This document shows, piece by piece, positions 23,614 to 37,395 of a DNA stretch of 64,000 bases. Below the pieces are notes generated by a model that searched no databases, was not told where the DNA came from, and worked only from the letters and a program-made list of their open reading frames with translations. The translations under genes were made by a program, and so were the position numbers. Positions within the stretch are counted from its first letter, which is position 1. Each line of letters opens with the position of its first letter. Source of the DNA: Allium sativum (Eukaryota > Streptophyta > Magnoliopsida > Asparagales > Amaryllidaceae); NCBI GenBank assembly GCA_030737875.1, contig CM060922.1:305093456-305157455 (forward strand). The letters run 5' to 3'.

Positions 23614-25380
23614 ACCCCTCACCCTTGTTAAACCTAAATCTATTCACTCAGACGTCAACAACTCCAAGCCGTCGGTTTTCTCTCTTCCTCTTATTAAACG
23701 TGAGCAATCTTCCTCTTTTAAAATCCATAGAAAATCCAAACAAATACCATAAATAATCTTAGATGTATATTAGGGATCCTTGAGTGGTTATCTTCAGTTC
23801 TATATATATTTTGTTTGGTCCGACGACCCTTTCTGGTTGTTCATTTTCATGCAGCGAATTAGGGTTCGAGTTCTTGCCTCAAATAAGAAGTGATGATTCG
23901 ATTGGAGTATCGATTTGAGTTAGGTGTTGGATGTAGCATCCACCGTGGGTTTTTGTGTGAAGTACGAAGCAAAATGATGTCGATCGTTTCCTGGAATCGA
24001 CGGTTAAGGCTGAGGACGGAAGCTGAAAACAGGGTGTCGAGTTTTGCTTTGAAGGGTTGGGTTGATGCGGATTTGGATGAGGAGGTTGGCGGTTGTTTCA
24101 GATTGGGTGAATGGCGGTGCAAAGAGGGAGAAAGGGTTGATCTTTGAGGTGGTCATGGCCTTCGAAGTAAGAACGAGGAGGAGGACTGATTTCTGGAAGA
24201 AGACGCAAGGATAAAAGGGTGCAGTGGAGTTCATATATGGAGTATGTGTTCAGTTGGAAATCAGTGAAAAAACGTTAATGGTGGTTGTGTGTGTTTTCAT
24301 TTAGAGCAGGAAGTAATCGGAATGGAATAGGAGGTGAAGAAGATTCGGAAAATAGTGAGGAGCAGGTGCGGGATTATCATTTTGGGAAGAAGGGGTTTGT
24401 GTTCGAACTGATGAGTTTTGGGACCGATTGTTGGTAGCAGATATTGGGTATTTTAGGGTGACGTTGGGCCAAAAGGGAGCTGTTCGAAATAAGGGAACTT
24501 GCGTGTATTTTGATAAGAGTGAGCCCAAATTAAATTCAAATCTTTGTTCTAAATTTAATATATAATATATGTAATAACTTGTGATGCTAATAACTTATCC
24601 GTACGAAATCAGAATTTCACAAATTCAGATCCGACATGATCGTATGAACGAGGACAACATTCTGGAATTGGTTTGAAATGGGTTGGAGCTCGTATAGAAT
24701 TTATTGCAAAATAAATTGTTCGTCTGAATCATCAGACGCAAATCGTTATTTAACGGTTAACGCGAAATGTGAGTAAATCTCACTAACTCTGAACAGTTTA
24801 TAATTTCATGTTGTATTTTTAGAACTGTTAAATATTGGCTGATTGACTGTGTGTTGACTGTTTGATTGAACTGCTAGTCAGTGAGTTGAATTTCTATATT
24901 GATTCTGTTTAACAGAATATATCATATGGAACCGAAAGTGATGTTGATTTTATTGTGTAACATCTGTGGATGCAGGGAAACAGGTTGGAGGAATCTGACT
25001 GGATTCCTCAACATTTATTTTACTGTTTTCATATATTGTGATATATGATGTGTTATATAATATGTTATGGATTATGTGTGTTAGAATGATATTGATCCTT
25101 GTTATTCGATATTTTAAATATCATAAAAAGACCCTGGGATGTAAAAAGGAATATTTCAACGTATATTGAAATAAAGGAATTTTATAAAATCAACCGATTT
25201 TATAAAAGGAAATAATTTGAAAATATTTACTTAGAAAATAAATAGGAGATTATAAAGGAGAATATATATTTAGAAAATAAATAAAATAAAGGAATATTTA
25301 TTTAATAAATAAATAGAATTATAAAAGAGATATTTAGTTGGAAACTAAATACGATTATAAAAGGAACTTGACGAGATAAA

Positions 25381-25492
25381 AAGGAGTTAATCAAACGTAG
25401 TTTGTCAAAAGGAGTTAATCAAACGTAGTTTATCAAAAGGAGTTAATCAAACGTAGTTTATCAAAAGGATTTAATCAAACATAATTACTCAG
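25381..25492 (+). repeat. 28 bp tandem repeat, four copies
   Basis: The unit is AAGGAGTTAATCAAACGTAG plus TTTATCAA. Three copies are nearly identical and the fourth is diverged. Related GAGTTAATCGAATA-type words continue to about 25760. Confidence 0.9.
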
Positions 25493-25993
25493 GATAAGTT
25501 GCCATTTCGCATGACTGCTAGTGTAATTCGCAGGGTTGCAGATAGCCTACGACAGTCGGATGTTTCCTGAGGGAATCAGGCGTAACCATTGTGATCCCTG
25601 CGATCTAGAGTTAAGCGAATGGAGTTAAATCGAATATAGTTATTCAAGATAGAGTTAAAACAAACACAGTTATTCGAATTAGAGTTAATCAATAAGAATT
25701 AATCGAATATTAGTTATTCGAATTAGAGTTAATCAAATAGAGTTAATTGAATAGAGGTAAAGAAATGGAGTTAAACAAGATTAGAAACTGACTAGAGATT
25801 AGTTAAGTTGAATAGTTTTTTGAGTATCGATCTGATGTTGGTTTCGGCCTTCTGGGTTTATACTTAGAGAATTGTTCTCCTACTAGTTTACGGTCAGGGA
25901 CTGATAGTTGTGAAATGATAGTGATATATAAATAAACAATGGAAATGTTTTCTAGTGTTAATAACATATATTTTCTAAACATAGAAAATAAGG

Positions 25994-26024
<31 letters not shown>

Positions 26025-27496
26025 TGATGATTGATTGATAGAATTTCCATTTGGAAATAATACCGTTGTTTGCACATGTGTTTTTCTTTGATAGTTAAAT
26101 CACAGACTATCAAAGTTTTGACCATTTTAACGTTGTTAATATGGAGAGACCGGTTGGATTATTATCCAAAGAACCACTCTGTATTGGCATAAGCATTGCG
26201 AATCATATATGCCAAAGATAATTGAAGACGGAGTAAAGTGCAAGGGCTATTGTATAAGTCTTAGATAACAGTGCCTAAGATGGATGTACTGAATAGTGCC
26301 TTCGGTTCATCCTGTTCCTGGATGACTTGTATGGATGAATGTCTGACAGAGTATTTCCAAAAAGGTCACATATATTGATTTCTTCAACCGTACCAAGAGT
26401 GGAAGCGGAGAAGGAAACTTCTTTAGCTAACACGTAATGTACTGTTGTAGACGTCAATTAGTGATTTTCGATGGATCTGACAATGTGGCATTCGAAGTGA
26501 ATCTGATGTGATGATGAAGCGTAACCTCAAGCCTCATCAACCGGTAAATGACAGAAATCGAGCAGGCAGCATGTCTAAGTCGGTCGCTCCGAAGTAGGGT
26601 GTAAGATCACCTGATCTAGAGTTTCATTTACTTCTAAAAATCTATTGTTGATGCTATCCCATTCGGGAAACGGTTGCTGATCCCAACCGTTGGTGATATA
26701 CATTCGATACACTCAAGCGAAATGAGTGGTCGGTCATGTGTGGCCGGGTTGCAAGATGTTCTTGTTGAACCCAGTGTATTTCTCTCTAGAGGTACACTAA
26801 CGAAGGTGGTTTCATACCTTGTCATAGTTGGAAATCCATTTCCCAATACGTGCTTGCGGTTTTGATTGTGTACTATATATGTAGAACGTGAGATGAAAGC
26901 GTTTCTGCTAGATGATTATTATATTGTGGTTGATAGACATTATTATAATATCAAAAGGTTTTTGATATAAAGATATTTTGGATTCTCATAAGGGAAAAAC
27001 CCGTTCCGTTATACGGCGTGGTCTTATGAAATATCGTTTACTTGTTCAAACCGTTTAAACTGTTTTACTCATACCAGTCCCATGACTGACCCGGAGTTTA
27101 TTTTGTTTTGTTTTCCCTAAACTCTTGGGTGCCTAAATTTGTACGGGCAGTCAAGTAGTCAGGATTTGCCAGATACACTTGAAGAGCTGGAGCAGGAGGC
27201 TTCAGGATTATATAGCTATAGTTATTTCCGCTGTCGTTGTAAGTGTTGTACTCTGCAATGTTATTGTATACATATACTGTTTGTATTTCAAAAGTTATGT
27301 TATATGTTATTCGTTCCGCTGTGAGGTTCGTGTTACTCTGATGTTGTGTTCTTCTTCTTCTTCTATTCTAAGTTTCTATCTTATCTATTCTCACCCTCTA
27401 ATCTCTTTCATTAATCATCCAGTATTTTCGACTCTTGATGTTCGATATGTGTTGTATATCGGATAATCAAAGTCGCTAAATTTCCGGGTCATTACA

Positions 27497-27780
27497 CATT
27501 TATATCAGGAACAAACAGTCGTCCATTCTTACGAAGCCATCCATCTCGATCGACATCAAAACACTTATCTCCTGTGATTCCACTCTCATTTCTGATCTCC
27601 ATACGATTTCCGTAAGCTTATCATTTATTTTCTCGCTTTCGCCAATCCTTTCGATGAGAGCTAGCCTAACCGATAAGCTTGAAAACATCTCAGGCTCCAA
27701 CTCACAATGAGGTCTAAAATCAAACTCGACCAAATACTCGAGATACTTTCATTTTGAAAACATGGCTTCCAAACTTGCAT
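27497..27780 (-). pseudogene. Chromovirus-like gypsy RNase H/integrase junction, proximal part
   Basis: On the minus strand this gives CFDVDRDGWLRKNGRLFVPD, the segment that precedes the HHCC zinc finger in gypsy integrases. The frame is broken here by the CATTT-flanked solo LTR and resumes at 22557. The short plus-strand frames are chance. Confidence 0.75.
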
Positions 27781-29490
27781 GTCTTATACTCAATGCGTTG
27801 ACTACTGTGTTACCTTTTCCAAGAGTATAGGCTATTCCAAAATCATACAGTGCCAAAAACTCTAATCACTGCTGCTGCCAAAGATTCAAATTCCTCTGGG
27901 GGAAAATGTGCTTCAATGACATATGATCTGTAAACAATTCAAACCTTACTCCCAACAAATAATGCCTCCAAATCTTTAGAGAAAACACTATCGCCGCTAA
28001 CTCCAAATCGTGACTCGATTAATTCCTTTCATGCGATTCGGATGTCGACTTGCATAAGCCACAACTCTATCCTTTTGCATTAGCATATCTCCAAGTCCAG
28101 TGCCTCATGCATCGTTGTATACCACCATCTCTTCTATCCCACTCAGAATGGTAAATACAGGAGCACTCATCAACCTTTCTTTCAAAATTCCAAAAGCTTG
28201 CTCACACTTCGCATTCCATATGAAGACATGATTCTTCTTCGTTAACCCAGTTAATGTCGCAGCTATATTCGAGAAATTCTTAATAAATCGTCGATAGCAT
28301 CCACCTAAACTAAGGAAACTCCTAATATCCGTCGCACTCTTGGATCGATCCCATTCCTGTATCGTTGCCACTTTAGCAGGATCCACCACTATTCCTTGTC
28401 CCGACACAACATGACCCAAGAACCTTACTTATTCCTTCTAAAAGTGACATTTCGAAAACTTAACCTTCGGTTGATGCTTTTGTAAGATTTCCAAAACAAT
28501 CCCCAAGCGTGTCTTGTGTTCTTCCTCATTCCTAGAATAAACTAATATATCATCCACGAACTTGTTCAACTGATCTCTGAAACCTGATTCATAAGATTCA
28601 CACAATATGCTAGTGTGTTAGTCTATCCAAACGACATCACCATCCACTCATAAAATCTGGAAGGTGTCCAAAAGATAGTCTTCGGTACACTATCCCTAAC
28701 CACTCTTAGTTGGATAAATCCCATCCCCAAATCCATTTGGGAAAACAACTTGGCTTCGCAAATCTAATCAAACAAATCATATATCCTCGGCAATGGATAA
28801 TTGTTCTTCTTGGTGACCTTATTCAGCTCACGATAATCGATGCACAATCGTAACAATCCATTGGCCTTGGTCGTAAACTAGTGCACCCCAATCGGATACA
28901 CTTCTAAGAATAAATCGTTGGCTCAAATGATTGCTCACTTGCACCTCTAAATCTCGTTGTTCCTTAGGCGCCATCCGCCTAAGAGGCATAATAATAGATT
29001 TGTCTCCATCCACTATATCAATCTGAAACTCGATCTCTCGATGTGGCGTTAATCCTCTGACCTTATCAAAAACATCAGGAAACTCTTGAACGATTGGCAC
29101 ATATAACAACCCATCTCATGGAACCACTAGTGAATATAAGAAGCTAACCAAAACCCCGTCCTCTGGTAGACAACGTATCACCATCATTCGCCCTTCCACA
29201 TCCTCGATTGTCATCTCAAGCCTCTCGCAATCCACAATAATCGCATATCCCTTGAGCCAGCCCATACCAAAATAATAGCAAACCCATCGAATTTTAAAAC
29301 AAAACAATCACACACAAAAGAGAAACCATGACTCGATAAAATTAGACCACGACAAAGCATACAAAGACTAGGTGAACCCTGTACCGGAGTAGTCACAACC
29401 AGTGGTCTATCGACAATCTCAAGTTCTAAATCTAACTTGCAAACAACCTCATTATAGATAAAAGAATGCGATGCTCTAGTATCAAAAAAA
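27781..29490 (-). pseudogene. Chromovirus-like gypsy protease, reverse transcriptase and RNase H
   Basis: Order on the minus strand: a degraded protease region (29116-29490), then FPDVFDKVRGLTPHREIEF and the RT entry IIMPLRRMAPKE (28828-29109). The RT catalytic box reads FVDDILVYSRNEE (Asp-Asp codons at 28549-28554, retained). RFLGHVVSGQGIVVDPAKV and SFLSLGGCYRRFIKNFS follow (28105-28430), then RNase H remnants. At least six stops or frameshifts separate the readable pieces. It would have copied the element RNA to DNA. Confidence 0.85.
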
Positions 29491-29493
29491 AAC

Positions 29494-30614
29494 TCAAACT
29501 GAGATGTCTATGATAGAAATCGTACCATGCACAACAACACTCTTCCCCTTTTTTGTAGCAGTCAGACCCCTCAAGGAAGACGGCACAACATCCAAAGCAT
29601 ATGCTCTCACAACCTGCTTATCCTTCATTGGTTTTGGACAATTCTTCTTCATATGCCCAGGCTTGTCAAAATCAAAGCAGATCCTTTCCACCTTAGCATT
29701 CTTACAATATATTTTGAATAACGACTCTTCTCTTGATAGTTATAGCACTTAATCTCATCCTTCGGTTTCTTCTGACCATTCTTACCTTATTGTTGCTGTT
29801 TTCGTTTACTATTCCACTTTTTATTATTACCATTACCCTGCTGTGGATTTGACTACTTCTTATTCTCAACAATAGCCTCTACCTTCTGTGGAAACAAACA
29901 CTCATTCCTCAAAGCCTTCTCGACTAACTTCTCATTGGAATCATCAATATGGTCAATTGGTTGTTTCCCAAGTCCCTCATCCAGACCTAACATAAACTTC
30001 TCGTTCTTGTGATAAGGAGTTTTCAATATACGAGCGAGTATACTTGGATAAAGCTTTAAACTCAACCACATACTCGAATTTTGGTCTACCTCCTTGCTTA
30101 AGCTTAACAAACTTCTTAATTAGTATCGATTTCTGAACTGTAGAAATAAACTTTTCCTCAAATTTAGTTTTAACCGATGCCAAGTGATCTAGTCGTATGG
30201 AGTCTCCAAAGGAGTATAGTTCCACCAATCCATTGCTCCACCTTGAAACCACCTTAATGCAAGCTTCCTCTTAGTCGCATCATCAATTCCTAAATCTCCG
30301 AAAATCTGAATGTAAGTATCCAACCAATTCTAAATTTCAACAGTAGGTTCCGTAACAATAAACGACTTACCACCCAGAGAAGTATAGTCCTTGCAGAGCC
30401 TCGCAAAATCAATAACCCTACGTGCCTGCACTGGAACACCATGCTCTACTACCGCTTCTGGAATGAGTATCATTCTCATGATCGCAGACATCATTGCCTC
30501 AAACATAAAAGGATAATTGGGTATTGCCGTTGTAGTTCCAGACTGTCTACCCTTGCCTACCACTCCATTAGCAGGCTAATCTCTAGCAGCATATCTCGAA
30601 GTTTGCCGACTCAT
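29494..30614 (-). pseudogene. Chromovirus-like gag with degraded zinc knuckle
   Basis: A start at 30614 gives MSRQTSRYAA. DYTSLGGKSFIVTEPTVEIQ and WFQGGAMDWWN (gag core) follow, then helical segments at 29853-30250. The nucleocapsid motif near 29650-29690 reads ICFDFDKPGHMKKNC, a CCHC knuckle whose second Cys is Phe. Stops and frameshifts are frequent. The gene lies directly downstream, in transcription order, of the LTR at 30801-33457. Confidence 0.8.
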
Positions 30615-30783
30615 TCTCTATCTAAAACGAGAATAATCAATTCACATTAGAGAAAGGCGGCATTATTGTTCAAGTGCCTACTAACATACTTAACTATATA
30701 TTATAATAATCATCCATTAAAATTTACAAGTACGTCTCTCATATGCTTTTACGCTATCGAACTTTGGGTAAAATTGATTAACG

Positions 30784-30798
30784 AAATCTCTTATACCA
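30784..30798 (-). promoter_or_regulatory. Primer-binding site, initiator tRNA-Met-like
   Basis: Minus strand TGGTATAAGAG lies two bases inside the LTR end, a diverged form of TGGTATCAGAGC, the tRNA-iMet primer site used by many plant LTR elements. Confidence 0.65.
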
Positions 30799-30800
30799 AA

Positions 30801-33457
30801 TGTGACGAACGCCTAATAACTCTTGCACCAAACTAAGGAAAAAATGCGTTGAATGACATGCCAGGAGGATATGGGACGATCATCGGCGAAGAAAATCTCG
30901 AAGTAAAACTGTCGTATTACACACAGTGTATGGATAACGTAAATAGAAAATATACAACATGATATAGTGGTAAAGCATATCAGAATAGAAACTCAAATCT
31001 CATATCGTCTCAAAGTTAGCAATACAAATAAACTGTATAAATGAGTAATCTGTACATCAGGCCTCACTACATATCTCTTAGAGTATCCATAAAATATCAA
31101 AAGACAGGGAAATAAAAAAAACATCTATATAGTAGATATTAGTAATATGCCAGCCTCCTGCTCGTCACCGCATAACTCATCGTCGCCAAAACCTGCTACC
31201 TGTTATCTCAGTCTACTCACCATCAACATTGATGAGCAGTCCAAGGTAATAAGAGGAAAACATAAATTCTTGAGTCAGAAAATAGTCTTAGTGAGCGATA
31301 AAATAACTAATAACAGTTACAAAGGATATATGAGTATAGACGGTTCAATCATCTGATCTGTCTTAATGACCAAAGGATTAGCACAGTATAATCATCTATC
31401 ATATACCACTCCAGAATCGGAAAGGAACTTCCCCAATACCACTGCTCCTCGATGACGTACGGTGATAGCCTATCGATAGAAACAGAGAAGAAAGAAAACA
31501 ATCAACCATAGCATACATAGCAACCAATATCCTAGCTTTCACCAACTAAAGTCTTGAATGTATCAATAATTGAATGACCAGTCTTTGTCGTCCGTTAAGG
31601 GCTAATGGAAAACCTCGGTTCTGGTATGACTACCATACATCCGTATTGTGTACGTTTGCCTCCATCTGAGACAACTAGATCACTCCCAGAGCTCGGTCTA
31701 GGGAACACGATCTTACTTGATCCTGGTAGGCATCCCCACGATACCCTACTTTGAGCCCGTTAGAACCTTCGATAACAAATGATTATTTAGCACTTTAAAT
31801 CTATCAAGCCTTCCTTCTCGGTGATTACATCTCTAGTTCGAGCGACTTCTAAAACCAGTTCCATTATCATCCTTGATCAACTCCCACCAGAATCAATCCA
31901 TTATCTGACCAGATCGCACATCATCCCGCGACCAGTATCGCATAAATCCAACAACAACCACTCCAACTTGAGTTCACAATCTAAGCCCTATACATAATTG
32001 AGTTGCACATCAACCATTTGAAGTCTATTCATCACAAAACATTACCAGTAATCCATGGTAGGCTCTATAACCGAGCTCTCCAAAAATGGAACCATTACCA
32101 CTAAGCACGATGGATCGGTATCGGTCCATCATCCATGGACCGGTATCGGTCCATACACTTGGTCATTCTTCGGCTAAGTGTCCGTTCATTCCCATCCTAG
32201 CTTCGAGCAATTCCTACTGGTCCATTCTTGAATCCAATTTTCTTTCCAATGAATTCTCCTGTCCGCACATCGATCAATGTTCGAATGGTCAGCTTTGACA
32301 AATCTTGAATCACATCCAAATATCTCGAAAATTTGCTCGTAGCCTCGATTTACCACCACGTTGCCACCATACAAAAATCATCTCCATCCGACCAACATGC
32401 ATGGATCGGTGCCATGTCCATCGAGCATGGACTGATGCTGCTACATGTACATAACGATATTCTACACGAAATTTTTTGCGTTATCTCCCTTCGTCTTCTA
32501 GAGCTCCTCCACACAATTTTGTTTGAATTAGATCATGTTAACCTTCGGTTTGCTCTGTTCTTCAATACTAAGATATACAACACACAATTTTAACAAGCAT
32601 TTCAGGAAATGCATTTAATTCAATCAAAACAACAATAGTTCATCGAATTCTTAGTCATAAAACATGCACATAACATAAACATATCATAAAATAATGGATC
32701 TAACATGAATTGGATCTAAACATATGGAAGAACATATTTAAACTAATGAATTTTCGGTTCATGTGATTAAAGTAGGTTTTCCGTCTAAATCTAAGTTAAA
32801 CATATATGATCAGATCTAGGGTGAATTTAACATATAATCATGAATTTGATCCTAAATAACCCATACCATTCGTAGTTTCCATGTGGGCGGTATCTATCAC
32901 TCACTGATTTCTAGATCCAGTGCCAATCCGACAAAATCAGATCTGGACAACTATGAGGAACCCTAAAAATGTTGCAATTTGATGTGATCAAATATTCCTT
33001 GACGATGTTCTAGAATCTAGATGCAATCTATGACGAATTATAATGAATAGGATAAAGAAATTAGGGATTAGGTTGAACTAGAGAATCACAAGTGCCCAAC
33101 CTAATGTTTGAATTAAGAGAGGAACTCTAATTCTCTCCCCAAACCCCTCTATAACCTAAAACAACGAATTCTCCCAAACCGTTGAACCAAATCTTTCAAG
33201 TGACTACTCTAAGGAATTGTAAACCACCATTCTGTTACAATGAAATTGATTTTAGCACCTGATTCAACCTCTATCAAAAATTATACCTAAAATAATATTT
33301 AGAAGGTCAAAATGGTCACAAATAGATATGGTAAAAATCATGGACATGTCTCACATCCCCATGAATAACATATTAAAATCCGAGGATGATCCGACCACTA
33401 GGGAATTAAACATAATTATTTTACGACCCTCCTATACATAAAATACAGGTCGTTACA
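30801..33457 (-). mobile_element. 5' LTR (2657 bp) of the minus-strand chromovirus-like element
   Basis: In minus orientation it starts TGTAACGACCTG at 33457 and ends GGCGTTCGTCACA at 30801, giving TG...CA ends with near-inverted termini. It lies next to a primer-binding site and gag. It interrupts LINE B coding at 33457, so the element inserted into that LINE. A short repeat around GATCGGTATCGGTCCAT lies at about 32109-32152. No gene is seen within. The 3' LTR is not in the window. Confidence 0.85.
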
Positions 33458-36095
33458 TGCAACACCTGCACCTAGAAACAAGTGGGATGTTGATTCCCAC
33501 AAAGTTATCATCTAATGGAATACCCTTATGCAGGAATTTCCACATAAGGATGGACACTTATCGAGCTCCCAGCCCTCAGAGAAAACGGTCTTCCACGCCA
33601 GCCAACTCTTAGCCCAAAAGCCCTTAACCGACTGCATAAATTTTCAAGTCTCACTAGCGCAAGACGGGGATCCCATGAAGTCTGATTGCAAGAGGTGTTG
33701 ATACGTAGCATGAAGAAACGATGCCCAAAGGGAGTCATTTGAACAAAAACGAACCCAAAGATTACAGGCGTTAGCCGTGCATATGTTACTTAGGTTCCGC
33801 AAACCCAGACCACCCTTACGTCTGTGGCGATAGATGATGTCTTATGAAACCCAATGATGCCTCCTCCCATTGTCCTCCCCCTCTCCAAAAACGATGATGC
33901 CAATAGGTGATAAGCACAAAAGAAAGAAGAAGTGGTTGCACGGTGGTAAAGACATAAGACCCTATAAAATGCAAAACCAATTTGATGATAATAATTCTCC
34001 CAGCCTACGAAATGAGAGTTGAGTTCCATCTAGAAATCTATAAAATAAAAGAAAGAAAGCGTTGAGTTTGCTGACTCGATAGTCGAGGTAAGAAAGATGG
34101 AGAGAAGTGACTCAAAAGCCATAAAATGATTCAATCCATGAAATCCTTCTAAGGTTCATAGACTTGGCAGAGATGAAACGACTCCTTGAAGCATTGATTA
34201 ATTGCTACAAACAACGTTTGTAAAGAAGAAGGAAAGCTAGGAGTCACTGAATGGATCGTCAATTCTCATTAGTGAAGATAATGATGTTATTTGCATCCCT
34301 CCAACCAAAGCCTCTACAATGATAACAAAAAGTGTCGGGGAAAGCAGTTCGCCTTGATGAACAACTCTGCCCAAACAAAAAAACTTTAGCTAACCAGTTG
34401 ATAAAAATAGAGAACCAGTAGTTCAAAATAAGTCTCCAGATAAAATTTATCAGAGATTCGGTAAAACGAAAGGCTCGAAGTACTCGATGATGAAAAAATA
34501 AGACATGCGATCATAAGCTTTCTCTATATCTAGATTAATCACTACATTGGATCCATGAATCTTCCGATTGATTTGAGAGATGAGCTCTTGGGCAAGAAGG
34601 ACATTGTCAGTAATCAGAAACCTTTAACAAGTCCAGCCTGAGATAAGATAATACCGTCAAGGATCAGAGCTAGTTTAGAAGACAAAATTTTAGAGATGAC
34701 TTTGTTTGAAAAGCTTCACAGACTAATCAGATGAAAATCAACACACGATTTGTGGTTCTCACCTTTAGGAATGAGCACCATATTAGTGGACGTCCACCCC
34801 TTTAGGAGCGCACCACCCGAAAAGAAAGATTGAATCGCCAAGACGAAGTCTTGATGAATGATCGACCAGACACAATGGTATAAATCCTTGTTGCAGCCAT
34901 CTGGTCCACACACACTATCCTTGCTTAGCGCAACGACACACGAACAGATTTTCGCTAAAGAGGGAGGGATGCGTAGGCCTCTTAAGGAAGCACCAAAAGG
35001 GGAATAGCAGATCAGATAACCAGAACAGCCCGATCGACTGAAGGACATGGAAGGAAGGGCTGAAAATGTGAAATTATCATCTCTTCAACCTCCTTAGGGG
35101 TCGAGGCCAAAGATAGATCTGTTCAAAGAATATGGCGAATAGACAAGATATTAATCTCTTTTCTAATCGTAGAATGGAAGAATTTCGAGTTGGAGTCGCC
35201 ATCGATGATCCATTTGATCCTTGCCTTCAGATGAAGGAAATCATTTTCTATTCACAACCCAGTTGAGAAGGCTATATGGGCCTGAATACATTTTGCCTTG
35301 TTCGCGGCCGAAGGGTTGGCATCATAAGAAGCTTCCGCAAGGATAACAGTTTTTTTCCGTCAAGCTAAATATAACGATGATATCCTTGAACACGTGAGTG
35401 TTCCAAGTCTTCAGATAAGTTTTGAGGCGTTTGATCATACGAGAGAAAACTGTTGTAGGACAACCTATAGCAAGAAAAGACCAAGATTCCTCTACCATAT
35501 GGATGAATAAATGATGTAACCTCCACATGGACTGATAAAGGAACTAAGAAGGCCCCAATAAAGCAAAATGGGTGCATGCAGAATCATGGGAGCATGATTG
35601 GAGTTGGTGTGGTAGAGATGGAAAACTAGAAAGAGAAGGGGACCAAACCACTCCTTTGAACCAAAAATGCAATTGAGATGCGATAGGATTTTGTTGGGGC
35701 CCTTCTGGTTATTACAACAAATGGAAGCAGAGCCAACAAAGTAAATCTCAAGTAAACCAGATTGGATAACAAAAGAGTTGAATTCCTCTACCGCTGCGCA
35801 GTTGATATGAGATCCTCCCCTCTTCTCATCCTGACACGATACGACATTGAAATCTCCCCTATGGCAGAGGCGCTAAACCCGAACACATGAAGGGACAAAA
35901 TATCTTTCCATGGATTCAATCGCTCGATGCGATCGCATCTGGCATAGACATCAGAGAAAAGGAAAGAGGACGGAAAAGAGGGCACCAAACACTCTTTTGT
36001 GGAAATTATAATAAACCTTATTCACTTCCCTCCCTTCCCCACTAAAATTAATTTCGATCCTGCACATGGATAACTAAGGAAAGCATACGAGCTTC
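33458..36095 (-). pseudogene. L1-type LINE B copy 1, endonuclease to C-terminal region
   Basis: Reading the minus strand from about 36000: VYARCDRIERLNPWKDILSL (endonuclease C-half), MVEESWSFLAIGCPT, then RT entry GPDGCNKDLYHCVW, GWTSTNMVLIPKGENHKSC near 34760. Later come FLERGRTMGGGIIGFHK (about 33880) and the C-terminal ISVHPYVEIPA region. The 3' end is cut by the LTR at 33457. There are many stops. About 73 bp present in copy 2 is missing near 34295, with TGCA at both break points. It sits antisense in a family A retrotransposon tail. Confidence 0.82.
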
Positions 36096-36712
36096 CTACC
36101 CACGACTCTTTTCTAGTACGTCTTTTGTTTTGATCTTTTTCTAATTATCACTCTTAGGTAGGATCGTAGGGTAAGGTAGGCAATATTAGGAAGAGACCTT
36201 TGAATGATATGAATGTTTGTAAACATGTTAATAAGACATGCTATGGTTGATGGATGCTATTAGATGTACATAGATGCAAGTGATTTCATTTCATATAGTA
36301 TGATATTGAGTTCCTTGGGCATACATATTCTTGCCTGATGCATACTATTTGCTGGTTTTGGATGTTAATTGCAGATGATTTCTGCATACGGTTGTTTCAT
36401 TTGGATGTGTGGCCAAGCGTATACGTAGAATTATCTATTTACCGTACGAGTTGTATACACTTGGATGCATGACATGAATATTATTGCATATAAGAGATCG
36501 ACCAAATCAGTAGGTCGACTACTCTTTTGCATTAGCTTAGGTTCATGTGCATTCCATGATACATATCAGATAATCGCATTAGAATCATTAAGGTTTCTGG
36601 TTTCCATGGATGATGGTTTAGTAGATGGGTGTATATTTTTTTGGTTTCTGGGTTTTAATTGCGTTCTTTAGTCCTTAGAGATTTCAAGATGAAATCATTT
36701 AAGTGGTAGAAT
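36096..36712 (+). mobile_element. Family A internal 3' tail with polypurine tract
   Basis: This is homologous to 1-345 and almost identical to 62226-62786. It includes GATCGACC/GGTCGACT arms around AAATCAGTA (36493-36520) and ends in a purine-rich AAGTGGTAGAA before the LTR start TGTAACATCC. It is noncoding. Confidence 0.7.
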
Positions 36713-36924
36713 GTAACATCCAGTAAATTTTGCAGGAATAAAAAAACATTGAATCTAAAAAAAGAATTTTCACATACAACCAAACTTGATTATGGAACTT
36801 ATACTATTGTGTCCGTACGAATTTCTGGACAACTTTCATAGGTAATTTGTTGGAATCTATACTAAAACAAAGACGTTCTAAAAGTTTGAATACATAAGAG
36901 TGATATATATACACATACATACTT

Positions 36925-36960
<36 letters not shown>

Positions 36961-37395
36961 GTATTATGTCAGTCGGAAAAGGACCCATGTCGTATATAGG
37001 CGGTTTACCTACTCCCATTAGTGGTTGAGCCGACCTAGTATCGATCAATGAGTTGCGATTTGAGTCGGTTTGTTTTGTGCATATGTGATGTTCTAGTGCA
37101 TGCGAAGTAAACCACCATTGTAAATTCATAACCTAGATTAGCCTAAAACCTTAATCTTCCCATTATAGCGAACCTATGCAAAAATTAAACCTCAAATCCT
37201 AATATCTCAAATCAATCTTTAAACCCTAGATGTATCCTAAGTCTAAATTTTATTTAAAATAAAAGGAGATCTAGCGACTAGAGGAGAGGTATAAGCGGAC
37301 TAAGTGGAATTTGGAGGAGAAGGCTTATGGAGTCTATGGTAAACCTAGAGCTTAGAACATAGGTGAGTGCGCATAGAGTTAACAATTTAATTAAG
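36713..37395 (+). mobile_element. Family A LTR copy 3, 5' part
   Basis: It starts TGTAACATCCAG after the polypurine tract. The stretch from about 36965 to 37395 matches 54540-54830 (GGACCCATGT, CTAGATTAGCCTAAAA, GCATAGAGTTAACAAT). Similarity stops at TTAATTAAG near 37395, where a different LTR-like sequence begins. An (AC)n(AT)n run lies at 36924-36962. Confidence 0.7.

Larger units (their letters stand above)
22558..27496 (+). mobile_element. Solo LTR, 4939 bp, inserted in a gypsy integrase gene
   Basis: The ends are perfect 12 bp inverted repeats, TGTAATGACCCG...CGGGTCATTACA. The flanks are a perfect 5 bp target duplication CATTT (22553-22557 and 27497-27501), and integrase coding resumes on both sides. 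No internal region is present, so this is a solo LTR left by LTR-LTR recombination. TATA at 23607 sets plus orientation, antisense to the host element. It contains a 28 bp repeat (25381-25492), a (TA)n run (25993-26022) and no convincing gene. A decayed relative lies at 3775-10480. Confidence 0.92.

Noticed and set aside
23859..24528. Frames of 75-87 codons on both strands inside the solo LTR as captured host genes
   Set aside because: They overlap on opposite strands, show no recognisable domain or splice context, and start in LTR leader-like sequence.
25381..25492. 28 bp repeats as a CRISPR array
   Set aside because: The copies are contiguous without spacers and lie inside a plant LTR, so this is a minisatellite.
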